From the NCBI GenBank assembly GCA_028571685.1, contig CM053140.1, positions 152,381,701-152,445,700 of the forward strand: a DNA stretch of 64,000 nucleotides, read 5' to 3'. The position numbers were made by a program, and so were the translations under genes. The notes under the pieces are model-generated. The model saw nothing but the letters and a program-made list of their open reading frames with translations, had not been told where the DNA came from and searched no databases. Source of the DNA: Heterohyrax brucei (taxonomy: Eukaryota > Chordata > Mammalia > Hyracoidea > Procaviidae). Shown piece by piece: positions 22,251 through 34,269 of this stretch (its first letter is position 1; the number at the start of each line of letters is the position of its first letter).

Positions 22251-24635
22251 TCTGTTTAACATCATTGTTTATATACAATATAAACTACAGACACACTTGA
22301 ATATATATGTACATAAAAATGTGCAAATCATAAAAATTTACTGTAACAGTGAAGAGTTGGAAAATGTTGGGAAAAAGAATGGCATTCTTGTTAGAAAAAA
22401 ATAATAAGTTGTTTGTATAATTCTTTTCTTATTCTCCTTATATATTTTGCAGTAACGTCTCACAGCTCTCCCAATCTGCTTATGGACTTTGACAAAGCAA
22501 TCAGTGTTTGGGTTCAGGTTTACAAGCAACTGAAGCCCCTGATCTTAGTTTAAAAGACTAAATCTATATTGCAGTGTTTTGAAGACTAATCACAAAATTG
22601 ACTATCTCTAACTAAATATTTGTAAGTGAACATCTGAAAATGATAATATCTGCAAATTACACACCACAACACTGTAAGCATTATATATTCTTAATGATAA
22701 GATGAACAACAATTAAAAAAAATTCAGACAGATGATCCTAAGTGTGGTTTATCATAATGGGAATGTGTCATGTGTTATATGTCATGGACTAGCAGTATGC
22801 ATGCACATATATTTGTATTGTGTATATGTATTTACATTTATGTTCACATGAATATGTATTTTTAATTCATTCTGGTATCAAGTTATGAAAGATCCCCTAA
22901 AAGACTAATAAATGTGCAAAATATATAGCAAAATAAACACTTAAATGGGATAATTGTTATCATATAGAAACTTTTTTTAAGTGTTTAGAATAAAATAATG
23001 GCAATGTTTTGTAATGCAATTAAATGTTAATTTCTGTAAATAAATGCTCACTTTGGATTATGTAATTTTTTTGAAATATATAGAAACAACTCAAAGAATC
23101 AACTGAAACTAATAATGAACTTATGTATCTATTTCATATAGTAGTTATCTGAAATTAGAGAAGTTATACATACAAACATAACCCAAGTAAGTTTTTTACT
23201 GTATTAGTTGTAGTTCCCAATGTTTTTTTTCTTAATATGTTCCTGTGAGTATACATTATTAAGGTCTGCCATATGTAGTTAATTTTATTTTCTTTTAGAA
23301 TAATGAAACTATGATAACTTGGGGGGTTTGCTTAGCAAATTAATTTTATTTACATATTAACCTGCATTTTTGGAAGAGAAACTGCAAACACTAGATATAG
23401 ACAATGTTTCTTTCAAGTCTAAGTCATAGCAAACATGCAAAATAAAGACAACTTAATTATATTTCTAATATTCTAATGGAAGTTTATTAATCTTAGCCAG
23501 CACATTTTGTGAATAATGAATTATAGATGCATATATAATAGTTTGAGACAATAACTCTAAGATTAATATGATGAATGTGTCAGGGTAATGAATTATCAAA
23601 GAGAACACATTTTAGTGCTTGTATTACACAGAACAGCTATTGTTTTCCCTCATCTACATTACTTCCTGAGTTACAAGTCCCATTAGTCAATGAGTTATTA
23701 GACCATGCATCATTATTTAACACTATGTATTTTCTCAATCAGTAATGCATATAAAAACATAATAGCATTCAGTCCCAGAGTAGTACCTGCATAGTAATTA
23801 AAATTTAATGCGGCCCCGTAAGTGACAGTTTCAATCCACAATATCCAAAAAGATTAAAAAAAGAGAGAACATTTGGACTAGAGAAGTGCTTTAATAAGAC
23901 CAAATACGATAATTTGAAGAGAAGACAGACAAAATTAGGAGATCAGCATGCCCAAGTTTTTATTCACAGTATTGGAACTGGAACTAGTACCAATGTTTGA
24001 GAATGTATAAGCTATCCTACCACTTCTAATGACATAATTTAGTTATTTCTAGTACAGATGATATACAGATGTCTTTCAAAATTGACACAACATTTTTTTC
24101 TTTTTGATTTTGTAAGAGTTCTAGGGTACCCCTGAAGTTAAAAGTTGAAGTGTCAAAAGGTAATACTCACAGATCCAGTCCATAAAACGTAGTCATGCAT
24201 AGTACAAAGTAACCTTCACACAGTCTTAGTTCATTCTCTTGAAATTAGAGCCTATCCTAAATCTACCCCTCAATATATGAAAAATTTCATTTCAGTATTT
24301 TTATTGGATATTTTCATATGATGTTCTTGTAAATGCTGTTTAATTATTTTTACTGTCAGCACTTTGGAAGTCATTAATTTAATTTTGTTACATTAGTGAA
24401 ATATGAATGCATGCAAACAATATTCACAGAATTTCTGTTACACATAACCAGTTCCAATGATATTAATCTTTTTGTACCCAACATCCAATTTAAAAAATGG
24501 AACATTACAGTAATTTTGTATATTTATTTGTCTTCTGTTTTTATCTCCTCCTACATCCTTTAGAGGCAATCACTATCATGAATTTTGTTTTTAGTATTTC
24601 ATTTCATTATAAATTTACTATATACGTCTCTGAAG
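22251..24635. other. Repeat-poor AT-rich intergenic stretch
   Basis: No gene, RNA or transposon is recognised by eye in this roughly 2.4 kb. It is AT-rich with no long open frame. The part around 23,580-23,780 contains several homeodomain/POU-like words (for example ATGCATAT near 23745), which are also expected by chance in AT-rich DNA. Confidence 0.6.
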
Positions 24636-24828
24636 TCACTTGATGGTACAAATAAGGAAGAAACTCAGCTGCTGGCTGAGACCCAGAGACCCTAGTAAAA
24701 AAGACTTGGAGATTTACTGCTTTTTAAAAAGTCAGTCACAGAGAAACCTGTGGAGCACAGTGCTCTAACACACATAGTGTGACCTAGAGCCAAAGTCAAG
24801 TCAATGGCAATTGGTTTCATACATACCT
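24636..24828 (+). mobile_element. Composite SINE (longer afrotherian type)
   Basis: A SINE variant with the extra middle block ('aaaaagtcagtcacagagaa', 'ggagcacagtgctct') and a tail ending 'gtcaatggcaattggttt'. The same type occurs at 25610-25760 and 55047-55257. Confidence 0.7.
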
Positions 24829-24884
24829 CTAATCCATATATTTTTATTCTCTGCTTTTACATTCAACACTGTTAAAATCTCTTT

Positions 24885-25310
24885 AAAATGCTGAAATCAA
24901 GGATGTCACTTTGAGGACTAAAGTATGCCTCAACTGAACAAACCATGATATTTTCAATTGCTCATATGCATATAAAAGCAGGGCAATAAATAAGGAAGAT
25001 CAAAGAAGATTTGACACCTTTGAATTTTATGATAATGACAAAGAATATTAAATATTATATGGACTGTATGAATAATGAGCAAACCTGTCTTGGAAGGAGT
25101 ACAGTTATGATGTTCCTTGGAGCAAGTATGGCAACATTCCCCTCATGTACTTTGGATGCGTCACCGGAAGGGACCGTGCCCTGAAGGACATCACAGCGAC
25201 TGATAAAGTGGAGGGTCAGAGAAAAAGAGGAAGGCACTCACGCAACGGCAACTTTTGTTGCTTGCTTGTTCTGTGAGTAAATCTCTGTTAGTCACAACTG
25301 ACTCATAAGA
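24885..25310 (+). mobile_element. RTE 3' end fragment
   Basis: A plus-strand RTE tail matching 19760-20245, here ending in 'gtcacaactgactcataagaacctaatgac'-type text. It is 5'-truncated and directly followed by a second tail. Confidence 0.75.
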
Positions 25311-25317
25311 ACCTAAT

Positions 25318-25510
25318 GACAAAAAGACAACATGTTTGGTGAAGTAGAGGGTCAGCAAAAGAGAGGAAGATACTAAATGAAACGGATTGACACAGTGGCT
25401 GTGACAACAGGCGCAAGCATAAGGACAGTTACAAGGATGGCACAGGACTGGGCAGTCTCTAGGATCCTTAAGAGTCAGAACTGACTTAACAGCAGCTAAC
25501 AATAACACAT
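25318..25510 (+). mobile_element. Second RTE 3' end fragment in tandem
   Basis: It repeats the last roughly 190 bp of the preceding RTE tail in the same orientation ('agtagagggtcagcaaaag' to 'agctaacaataac'). This is either an independent truncated insertion or a local duplication. Confidence 0.7.
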
Positions 25511-25525
25511 AATTGCTATTGTGTG

Positions 25526-25609
25526 GATTTCAACTCAGAAAATTTATAGGACGGAGTAAAACTGCCTCATAGGATATCTAAAGAGTATCTGGTGGGTTTG
25601 AATTGCTGT
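25526..25609 (-). mobile_element. SINE fragment
   Basis: Complement of the AfroSINE tail and middle ('ggacggagtaaaactgcctcatagg', then the 'ggtgggtttgaattgc' block). The head is missing. Confidence 0.6.
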
Positions 25610-25760
25610 AAGGCAAATGGTTGTGCACTGGGCTAATAACTGAAAGGTTAGTAGTTTGAACTCATTCCAGAAACTCCTTGGAAGAAAGTGGTAGCAAACT
25701 ACATCTGAATGGTCACAGCTATGAAAAACTTATGGAGCAGATCTACTCACATGCATGTGA
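25610..25760 (+). mobile_element. Composite SINE fragment
   Basis: A plus-strand SINE with the composite middle block ('cttggaagaaagtggtagcaa', 'tatggagcagatctactc'). It is rather diverged and abuts the preceding inverted SINE. Confidence 0.6.
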
Positions 25761-25789
25761 TTGAGAGGAGATGGTATCTAAATCATTCA

Positions 25790-25935
25790 TTGTTTTTGAG
25801 TCAGGTCTGACTCATAGCATCCCTAAGGGACACTGCTTTCATAGCATTTCCAAGGAGGGCTAGTGGATTTGAATAGCTGACTTTTTGGTTAGCACTTGAG
25901 CTGTTAACCACTGTGGTATCATGGATCTGCTGTTG
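25790..25935 (-). mobile_element. AfroSINE-type SINE
   Basis: Complement of the full SINE from tail ('gtctgactcatagcatccc') to tRNA-like head ('ttagcacttgagctgttaacc'). It is moderately diverged. Confidence 0.75.
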
Positions 25936-27259
25936 ATGGTGAAGCACACAAAAAAATTTCAGGAACAAAACAGTAGTCATATATATTTGCTTGGTTGTTA
26001 ACAAGAATAATAATAGCAAAAAGAAGAATACTAACACAGGAAATGATTCATGAATGTTGTGTATAATCTCATATTTTAAATATTGGGATATTCATTGTAT
26101 GACTTAAAACTCTCTAAGCTTCTAAATCAATAGCATGATGTACTTATAATATTTAGGTTTTTCTTTCCTTCAAATTTTTGGTAACATCTTATTGTGTTGA
26201 CTGTCAAAGGTATAAAGTTTATTTTTAAAGTATATAATATACACTTTTAATATTCCTTTTTTTGGTTATTCTACTCTCAGCATGTGAAAATTCTTACAAA
26301 CAACAAAGGGAATAATAACACATTCATTTTTTAATGATCTCTACCTCCTTTCTGGATATTTGCCCTGAAGATATTCTTTTGCTGGTAAACTGAAACTTTT
26401 CAAAATCCTCTTTGGAATAAACTTGACTAAAATTGTCTCCCTTTCAAGTTTTCAGTGTACTTCATAATTGCCTTGTTCGTTTGACTTTGGTATTTTGATC
26501 CACTCTCACAAAAAATCGGAAACCAGTAATAATGTCATTTCCTCTCAGTCAGACAGTTTCATATGTATTCTTTATCTGTTTCCTTGACTAACACTGCTTG
26601 CAGTCAGTCATTTAATCTCAGTTAACTTTCTTCTGTAGCTTCTGTTCCTTTTTTTATTTAATCCAACTGTGATGAGGTTTGTCACTTTCCACAGAATCTG
26701 TATATCACTGTGACATTTCTTCCATCTCCATTCTCATCATAATTATTCTCTATGTTACTGAGTTTAAAAGAGAATCACTACATCCATGTAGTGTATTTTA
26801 AGTATTATAATACTTTCAAGAATTTACACAGGAGATTATCTCTGAACCTTCATTTAAAAGAACTCAGTACTTTATTTACTACCATATAGAATCTTACCTA
26901 TAGCTTTGCTTTCTAGTTGGTGTTAAGGTTTATTAACCTTGCATCTTCTTCATCCCAGGCAGTTGTATCATTAATTCAGAGATGTAGGTATTGTTTTTCC
27001 CCTATTAGCAATCAAGCAAAACTTGCTGCTTAGAAACTGAGCTGACCTCTGTCAATAGTAAACGTTTTCTCTAAGAATCATTTTTTTTTCCTCTAAGAAT
27101 ACACTGCAGTTTGTTAAGATGATTTTCCTCCACGAAAAGTCTATGCAAAGAGGTTTTCAAGGACACATCCAGTAGAAATATTCTCTCAAATTAAATGGGA
27201 AGCAATAATACTCATTCTACAAAGCCTGAAAGTCACACTATTGGTCTTTTAGAAACACT
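25936..27259. other. Intergenic stretch without recognised feature
   Basis: AT-rich sequence. No repeat family, gene or RNA is recognised by eye. Open frames are short and carry no domain signature. Confidence 0.55.
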
Positions 27260-28140
27260 TTTGCATTAACATTTTATTTTGTAATATAAAGACTCAGCAA
27301 ATACAAAATAAACAAAATACGAAAAAATACATAAAGAAAAACAGCTTAGCATACAAAACTAAGTGGAACAAAGAAATTGTCAGCAACACAAAACTATACA
27401 TCAAAGTCACAGCAGTAAACTCATACCTATCAATAATTTTGCTGGATGTAAATGGGCTAAATACACCCACAAAGAGAGAATGGATGATTTGCCTAAAAAT
27501 GACATAGCCTGGGCTCAAAGACAAAAAAGAAAAAATAATAATAAACTAAAAGGATGGAGAAAATATATATCAAACAGTAATAAGAAAAAGAGAAATAGAG
27601 TCAATATTCATCTCCAAAAAAAACTTTAAATCAAAATCCATCACAAAAGATAAGGAAAAACAGTACATAATGATTACTAAGTCAGTATGCCAGTGGGACA
27701 AAACCATAATCGATATTTACTCACCTAAAGACAGAGTTCCAAAATAAATAAAATAAACTATATCTTCAATGAAAAGAGAGACAGCTTCACAATAACAGGA
27801 GAGTTGAGTGAAGAACACAATATCCAAAAAGAAACTCAATAAAGACACAGAAGATCTAAACGCCACAATTAACCAACCAAATACTGTGGTCATACAGAGA
27901 GCACTCCAACGAATAACAGCCAAGTACACGTTCCACAAAACCAATAAGCCACTGACCAAACTGACCAAAGGAAAACAAGAGAGGAAGCAAAGAATTTCAG
28001 CAAAAAGTGAGATGCATTGTAACACAGTAGACACAGCTGAAATGAAAATCATAATGGAACACCATGGAAAACTCTAACAAATTTCAAAGCCTAAAGCAAA
28101 TGGACAAATTTCCAGAAACATGTTAACTACCTAAATGACC
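27260..28140 (+). mobile_element. L1-G: ORF2 start and endonuclease relic
   Basis: Plus-strand L1 covering the end of the spacer and the N-terminal part of ORF2 ('caataattttgctggatgtaa' corresponds to the start of the endonuclease). It continues through endonuclease text to about 27990 and then a small piece near the RT linker. It is frameshifted. The bulk of ORF2 is deleted before the 3' UTR. Confidence 0.7.
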
Positions 28141-29171
28141 ACAAATATTGTATGAGACTGCTAGCATAAGAACTCACAGAAAAAGTTTCAAATACAGAAT
28201 GAATCATCCACTGGTGGTTATATGGGTGGGGAGTGAGGCAGGGGAGAATTCACTAACCAAATAGTAGACGAGAACTATCTTAGGTGAAGGGAAGGGCAAC
28301 ACACAATACAGGGGAAGTTAGCACTACTGGACTAAACCAAAAGCTAAGAGGTTTCCTGAGTACAGTCAAACACTTTGAGGGACAGAGTAGAAGGCTGGAG
28401 TTTTGGAACCATGGTTTCAGGAGACTTTTAGGTCAGTTGTTTTAACAAAATTTATTAATAAGATATTTTGTATGGTTTGGGGAGTAATTTGGGGAGTACT
28501 GTCTGAGGTCTTAAAAGCTTGGGAGCAGTCATCTAAGATGCAACAGTTGCAATCCACATGGAACAAAGGAGAATGAAGTATACCAAGCCAGCCAAGTACC
28601 AATGACACAAGAAAAATGTTAGCCCAAGAGACAAAAGGGCCACATAAGCCAAAGACTCCATGAGCCGGAGACCAGAACTAAATGGTGCCTAGCTAACACC
28701 AGTAAGCACCGTGACAGGATACACAATGGAGAGCCCTTGGTGGAGCAGGAGAAAAGTGTGCTGCAGAACTCAAGTTGAAGTAAAAAGATCAGACTTAATG
28801 GTCTGGCTGAGACCAGGAGCTACGACTCTGGACTTTTTGTTAACCCAGAACACATTCCCAAAGCCAACTCTTTAAATAAAGATTATACAATACTATAAAA
28901 CTTCAAATAATACTTGTGAAGAGTGTGCTTCTTAGCTCAAATAGATACAGGAGAGTAAATGGGCAGCTCCTGTACAAAGCAGGATAAGAAGGCGGGAAAG
29001 GACAGGAGAGAGCAGACAGGAAGTCTGGAGTGGGAGAGGGGGGAGGGGAGCCCGTCACGTTACAGAGATTTCAACCAGGGTCACATGAGAATATGTGTGT
29101 AAAATTTTATGTGAGAAATTAATTTGAACTGTAAAAGTTCACCTGGTAATTAAAAAAAATAATAATAAAAG
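28141..29171 (+). mobile_element. L1-G 3' UTR
   Basis: About 1 kb of L1 3' UTR with a purine-rich G tract near 29030-29052 and an A-rich tail (29150-29171). It is similar to 18798-19699. Joined to 27260-28140, it makes an internally deleted L1 of about 1.9 kb. Confidence 0.75.
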
Positions 29172-29343
29172 GTTTTGGTTTTCCACTTATATTTTCTTCT
29201 TGGAACAAATTTTTCCCTAAATACATATCACATCTCCTCAAAATATTTACTGAATTCTTATTTCCTCAGTATTGATGATATGGTCTCAGTTCCTCTCCTG
29301 TTTTCTTTCTCTGCTGTAAAATTTTATTTTTTGATTTTCCATT

Positions 29344-29508
29344 GCATTGTATGAAAAAGTCTGTTGCCATCAAGTCAACTCTAACTTGCAGTGATCCTAC
29401 AGGATAGGGTAGAACTCGCCATAGTTTTCAAGGAGTGCAAGCAGACCTGAACTGCTGACCCTTTCATTAATAGCTATGTCACTTGACCTCTATGCCACCA
29501 CGGTTTCC
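29344..29508 (-). mobile_element. AfroSINE-type SINE
   Basis: Complement of a whole SINE: tail 'gttgccatcaagtcaactc' first, ending with the head complement 'ctatgccaccacggtttcc'. Confidence 0.8.
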
Positions 29509-29574
29509 GTTCCACTGTATATCACCTTAAAACCCAGCATTTACACTATTTGCTTGTTCTTATGGATCCTGATT

Positions 29575-30085
29575 TTTGTTGCTGTTGTTGTTAGGTGCCC
29601 TTGAGGTGGTGCCATTTCATAGTGACCCTATGTAAAATAGAAGGAAACACTCGCCAGTGCTGTGTCATCGTCACAATGATTGCAATGCTTAAGGCCACTG
29701 TTGCAGCCACTATGTCAGTCCATCTTCCTGAGGATCTTCCTCTTTTCCCTGACCTCTACCTTACCAACTATGATGTCCTTTTCCAGGGGTTGGACCCTAA
29801 TGATAATGTTTCCAAAGTATGCAAGATGAAGTCTCACCATCCTTGCTTGCAAGGTGTAGTCTGCTTCTTCCTGCAGGCCGTGGTATACTTAGTATTCTTT
29901 GTTGGTATTATAATTCAAAGGCATCAATTCTTTTTCAGTCTTCCCTATTGTTATCCAGCTTTCACATGCATGTGAGGAAATTGAAAATATCATGGTTTGA
30001 GTCTGGTACACTTTAGTTCTCTAAGCAACATCTTTGCTTTTCAGCACTTTAAGAGGTCTTTTGCAGCAGATTTGTCCAGTGCTAC
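29575..30085 (-). mobile_element. RTE R3, 3' end
   Basis: Minus-strand RTE from its 3' terminus ('ttgttgttaggtgcc') inward. It continues at 30604 after an inverted RTE tail and a SINE. Together with 30604-31955 and 32151-32616 it covers the 3' end to the endonuclease, about 2.3 kb of one element. Confidence 0.85.
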
Positions 30086-30091
30086 CCTGGT

Positions 30092-30470
30092 GGTGCCTTT
30101 GACTTGTGGTGTTGGAGAAGAATACTGAATGTACTATGGACTGTCAAAAGAACAAACAAATGTCTTCTGGAAGAAGCACGACAAGAGTGCTCCTTGGAAG
30201 CAAAGATGGTGAGACTACGTCTTACATTTTTTGAATGCGTTGTCAGTAGGGATCAATCCATGGAGAAGGACATCATGTTCGGTAGAGCGAAGGAAAATCA
30301 GCAAAAAAGAAGACCCTCCACAAGATGGATTGACACTTGCTGCAAAAATGGATTTAAACATGAAAATGATTGCGTGTATGGCTCAGAAGAGGGCAGTGTT
30401 TCATTGCCTTATTCATAAGGTCGCTATGAGCCATAACTGACTTTACGGCATCTAATAGCAACAACATCCT
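30092..30470 (+). mobile_element. RTE 3' tail, inverted relative to R3
   Basis: Plus-strand RTE tail ('gttggagaagaatactgaatg' to 'catctaatagcaacaac'). It is nearly the reverse complement of 29587-29960, so the two form a large inverted repeat. It is 5'-truncated. Confidence 0.8.
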
Positions 30471-30603
30471 GATGGCATAGTGATTAAGTGTTATAGCTGC
30501 TAACCAAAGTGCCAGCAGTTCAAATCCACCAGGTGCTCCTTAGAAACTCCATGGGGGCAGTTCCACCTGTTCTGTAGAGTCACTGTGAATTAGTTTATAT
30601 GTC
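30471..30603 (+). mobile_element. AfroSINE-type SINE
   Basis: It begins 'ctgatggcatagtgattaagtg', has the B-box-like 'cagttcaaatcc', and ends 'agagtcactgtgaatt'. It is joined directly to the RTE tail before it; RTE R3 resumes right after. Confidence 0.8.
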
Positions 30604-31955
30604 ATTTAATTTCTTGACTGCTGCTTTGCTTGGTGTTGATTGTAAATCTGAGAAAAATGAAATCCTTGACAACTTCCATATTTTCTCCATTCATCACAGT
30701 ATTGGTTGTGGTCAATTTCTGTGCATTTTTTTGTTTTCTTTATGTTAAGGTGCAATCCTTTGCGAAGGCTGTACTCTGACATTCAGCAGTAACTGCTTCA
30801 AGTTCTCTGCTTTCAGCAATATCGTCAATATCAATGTCATAGACTTGTAACAGGTCGTTAATAAGTCTTCACCAGCCCTGAGGCCAGGTTACTCATCTTG
30901 GATTATTTCACCAGCATAAAGACTGAACGAGTATGGCAAAAAGACATAATCCTGATTCACATTTTTCTTGATTTTAAACTACACAATAGCCCATTTTTCT
31001 GTTTGAATGACTGTCTCTTGATCCATGTACAGGTTCCTCATGAGCAGAGTTAAATGTTCTGGAATTCCCATTCTTTGAAACATTTTCTATAATTTGTTAC
31101 AATCCACACAGTCAAATACCTATGCATAATCAGTAAAACACAGGTAAACATCATTCTGGTATTCTCTGCTTTTAGCCGAGATCTATCTGACATCAACACT
31201 GATGTTCCTTGTTCCATATTGTCTCCTGAATCTAACTTGACTTTCTGGCAGTTACTTAATGGATTGACAGCTGTGACTCTTTGTGTTATCTTCAGCTAAG
31301 TTTTATTTGCTTGTGATACTATTTAAATTGTTCAAAATTTCTGCATTCTATTGGATCTAATTTCTTCGGAATAGACACCAATACTATCTTTGAATCAGTC
31401 GCCCAGGGAGTTGTCTTTCAAACTTTCTGTCATAGATGACTGAGCATGATGTTTTGCTTAAATATCACAACAGGCATTCTATCAATTCCTGGTCCCATAT
31501 TTTTCACCAATGCCTTTAGTGTATCTTAAACTTCTTCCTTGAATGCTATCAGTTGTCAATCACATTCTATCTCACGAAATAGTTGAATGTTGGTACAGTA
31601 ATTGTGTATTCCTTCCATCTTCTTTGGATGCACCTCTATTGTCCACGATTTAGCCCAGAGAATCCTTCAATATTACATGTTGAAGTTTAGTTTTTTCTTC
31701 AGATCTTTCAACTCAACAATATCAAGCATATTCTTTCCTTTTAGTTTTTGAACTCCAGATTATTGCATATTTCATTATAATGCTTTACTTTGTCTTCTCA
31801 CGCTGTGGTTTGTAATCTTCTGTCTAGCTTTTTATTAACTTTATCATTTCTTGCATCCACTTTAGCTACTCTGCTTTAGAGAGCAAATTTCACAGTCTCT
31901 TCTGACATCTATTTTGGACTTTTCTTTTTCTCCTGTGTTTTTGACGACCATTTGC
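30604..31955 (-). pseudogene. RTE R3 reverse-transcriptase relic
   Basis: The minus strand carries the RT region of RTE R3, in the same order as 560-1591 and 8262-8660. Frames are short and broken. In a working RTE this domain copies the element RNA at a nicked target. Here it is a decayed copy. Confidence 0.75.
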
Positions 31956-32150
31956 TTTTTTTTTTAAATTTATTTTTATTTATTTATTTATTTTTATTTA
32001 ATATGACTGAGTGAAAATGTACACTCCCATATAAATTTACACACCCACCTATATGCAGCTTCCACTGCTCTCCCTGTCTGGTGAAAGCACACTATTCCTC
32101 TCTGCTCCATACATGTCTCATCCTCCCAACAGTCTCCTTTCCCTTCCTCT
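31956..32150 (-). mobile_element. Short L1 3' UTR tail insertion
   Basis: A T-rich run and the complement of the L1 3' terminus ('gactgagtgaaaatgtacac'), inserted in RTE R3. It is very similar to 12537-12690. R3 resumes with 'gtatgacatccttgaggtc', which parallels 8686-8703. Confidence 0.8.
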
Positions 32151-32616
32151 TCATGTATGACATCCTTGAGGTCATCCCACAACTTGTCTTCTCTTTAGTC
32201 ATTAATGTTGAATGTGTTGAATTTATTCTTGAGATCCCTCCAAGTTCAGGTGGAATATACTGAAGTTTTATTTTCGTTCTGGTAAATTTGTTTCAATTTT
32301 GTTTCACTTCAACTTGAACCAGCATATGAGTCATTTATGATCTGCCTGGCAATTGTCCCTGGTTTTTTCCTACTGATGCCTATCCGTTGTCTCTTTCCAC
32401 AGATGTAGCCAGTTTGATTCCTTTGTTTTCCATCTAACAAGGTACATATGTACAGTCACTTTTAATGGTATTTGCAATAAATAAATTGATGGTCTTACAA
32501 AATTCAATCATGTGATCCCTGAGCCATTTCTATCACCAAGATCGTATGAGGTTTTCCTTTCCAATCAGCAGTAATTATCAGTGTATTTTGATTGTATGTT
32601 TCTTCTTTTCTGATGG
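32151..32616 (-). mobile_element. RTE R3, endonuclease side
   Basis: The last piece of RTE R3 toward its 5' end, matching 8690-9040. It stops at about 32616 in the endonuclease region against L1-E. The RTE 5' end is not found beyond. Confidence 0.75.
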
Positions 32617-33300
32617 ATTTATTTAGTTGTTCTACCTCTGCATTAGTTTAGGTAGACAGTATATTTCTAGAAATGTGTCCATTTCCTCTGGGTTTTCAAA
32701 TTTATTAGAGTACTCTTTTTCATAGTATTCTGTCATTTTTATTTTATTTATTTATTTTGAATTTCATTTGAGTCTGTTGTAATATTATCTATTTCTTACT
32801 TGGGTTATTGCTTCCTCTCCTGTTTTACAGTTTAATCTTTAGTTTATCATTTTGTTGATCATAAAAAAACAACAGCTTTTTGCCTTATTAACTCTTTCAA
32901 TTGTTTTTCTAGTCTCCAATTCATTTAATTATGGTCTAAATTTTATTATTTGCTTTCTTTTTGTACCCAAAGGGCTCTTTGGCTACTCTCTACTTGTTTG
33001 ACTTGTAGAGTTAATTCCTTATTTTGGCATCTTTCTTCTTTTCTAATGTGTGAATTTATTGAGATAAATTGACCTCTGAGCACTGCTTCTATTGTGTCTC
33101 AAAAGTTCTGTTGCATGTGTTTTCCTTCTCATTTGATTCTGTGAAATTCTTTATTTTGTCCTGATTTCTTCTATAACCCAGCCATTTTTGAGCAAGATGT
33201 TGTTCAATTTCTGTGTGTTGTATTTGTTTTCCTTACTTTTTCTGTTATTGATTTTTACTTTTATGGGTTTATGGTCTGAAAAGATGCTTTGTAACTTTTC
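32617..33300 (-). mobile_element. L1-E part 1: ORF2 RT N-terminal side
   Basis: Older minus-strand L1 beginning in the RT domain; its 3' half is absent. It is interrupted at 33300 by L1-I and continues at 41130. The sequence on the two sides is contiguous in the L1 order. Confidence 0.75.
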
Positions 33301-34269
33301 TTTTTTATTATGATTGAGTGAAAACGTACATTCCCATATAAAGTTGCATGCTGAACTATATGCAGCTCCCGCTGTTTCCCCTGTCTGGTGACAGCACACT
33401 CTTTCAGTCTGCTCCACACATGTCCTCCCAACAATCTCCTATCACCTCCTCTCTACCCCGTCTCCCACCTCCAGTAACAGGTCAGCAGGATGACATCCTA
33501 TGGATGTATAGAACCATAAAGTGGACACATGATATAATCACTCGGGGTAGCCAAGTCCAATCCATTCCTGTCTGAAGAGTTGACCTCCATTATGATATAT
33601 GGACAGGGGCAGCATTAGGGCCAGGGGCCATTCTCCCAGGGGAAATCTGAGAGCTCTGGACCATCAGTTGAAGACTTTTAGTGTACCCCTTTTAATACTT
33701 GTGTTGCCAGTGAGACTCAACTTTCTGCATTCTATCACAACTATCACTGGTGGTGGCTGGGCGCAATCTGGTTCTTCTGGTCAGAAGTCGATGTAGTCAC
33801 CAACTCATGTGGACCTGTTTTCTGGGTTCTCTTTCCTCCTTGTCATTTGGGTCCTTAGTAATCATCCATTCCTGCTGAATTGGGATCATTTGCTATAGCC
33901 ACAGATAGCAGCTTGGGAGCCATTAAGTCACAGATGCCACTCACTAATGTGGTGTGCAGAGGCTCTCTTAGCAAAATGCTACTTGTGCCAGTTGGCCTGA
34001 CTTTACCCTGAGAGCACAGTCGCTGACCCCCTGCTCCAGCTATTCTGTCCTTGCAATAATGGGTTAACATGGGAGGAGTAATCATGTTATGTTGAAGTCC
34101 AGTTAATATTGAGCCCCTTTCTAATGTGTGCTGTCACTAATTTCACCCAAACAAATTTCTATCAGCTATCTAATCTGAACCTTCCCTCCCTTGATCACAT
34201 TCCCTCCCCACCCTTACAGCCATCAGAGTCTTTTCTTCTATGCATTAGTCTGTTTTGAAGTTTTTATCT

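Noticed and set aside
29595..29975. 126-codon open frame on the plus strand
   Set aside because: It is antisense to the RTE R3 3' end. Other RTE copies do not keep the frame open, so it is chance.
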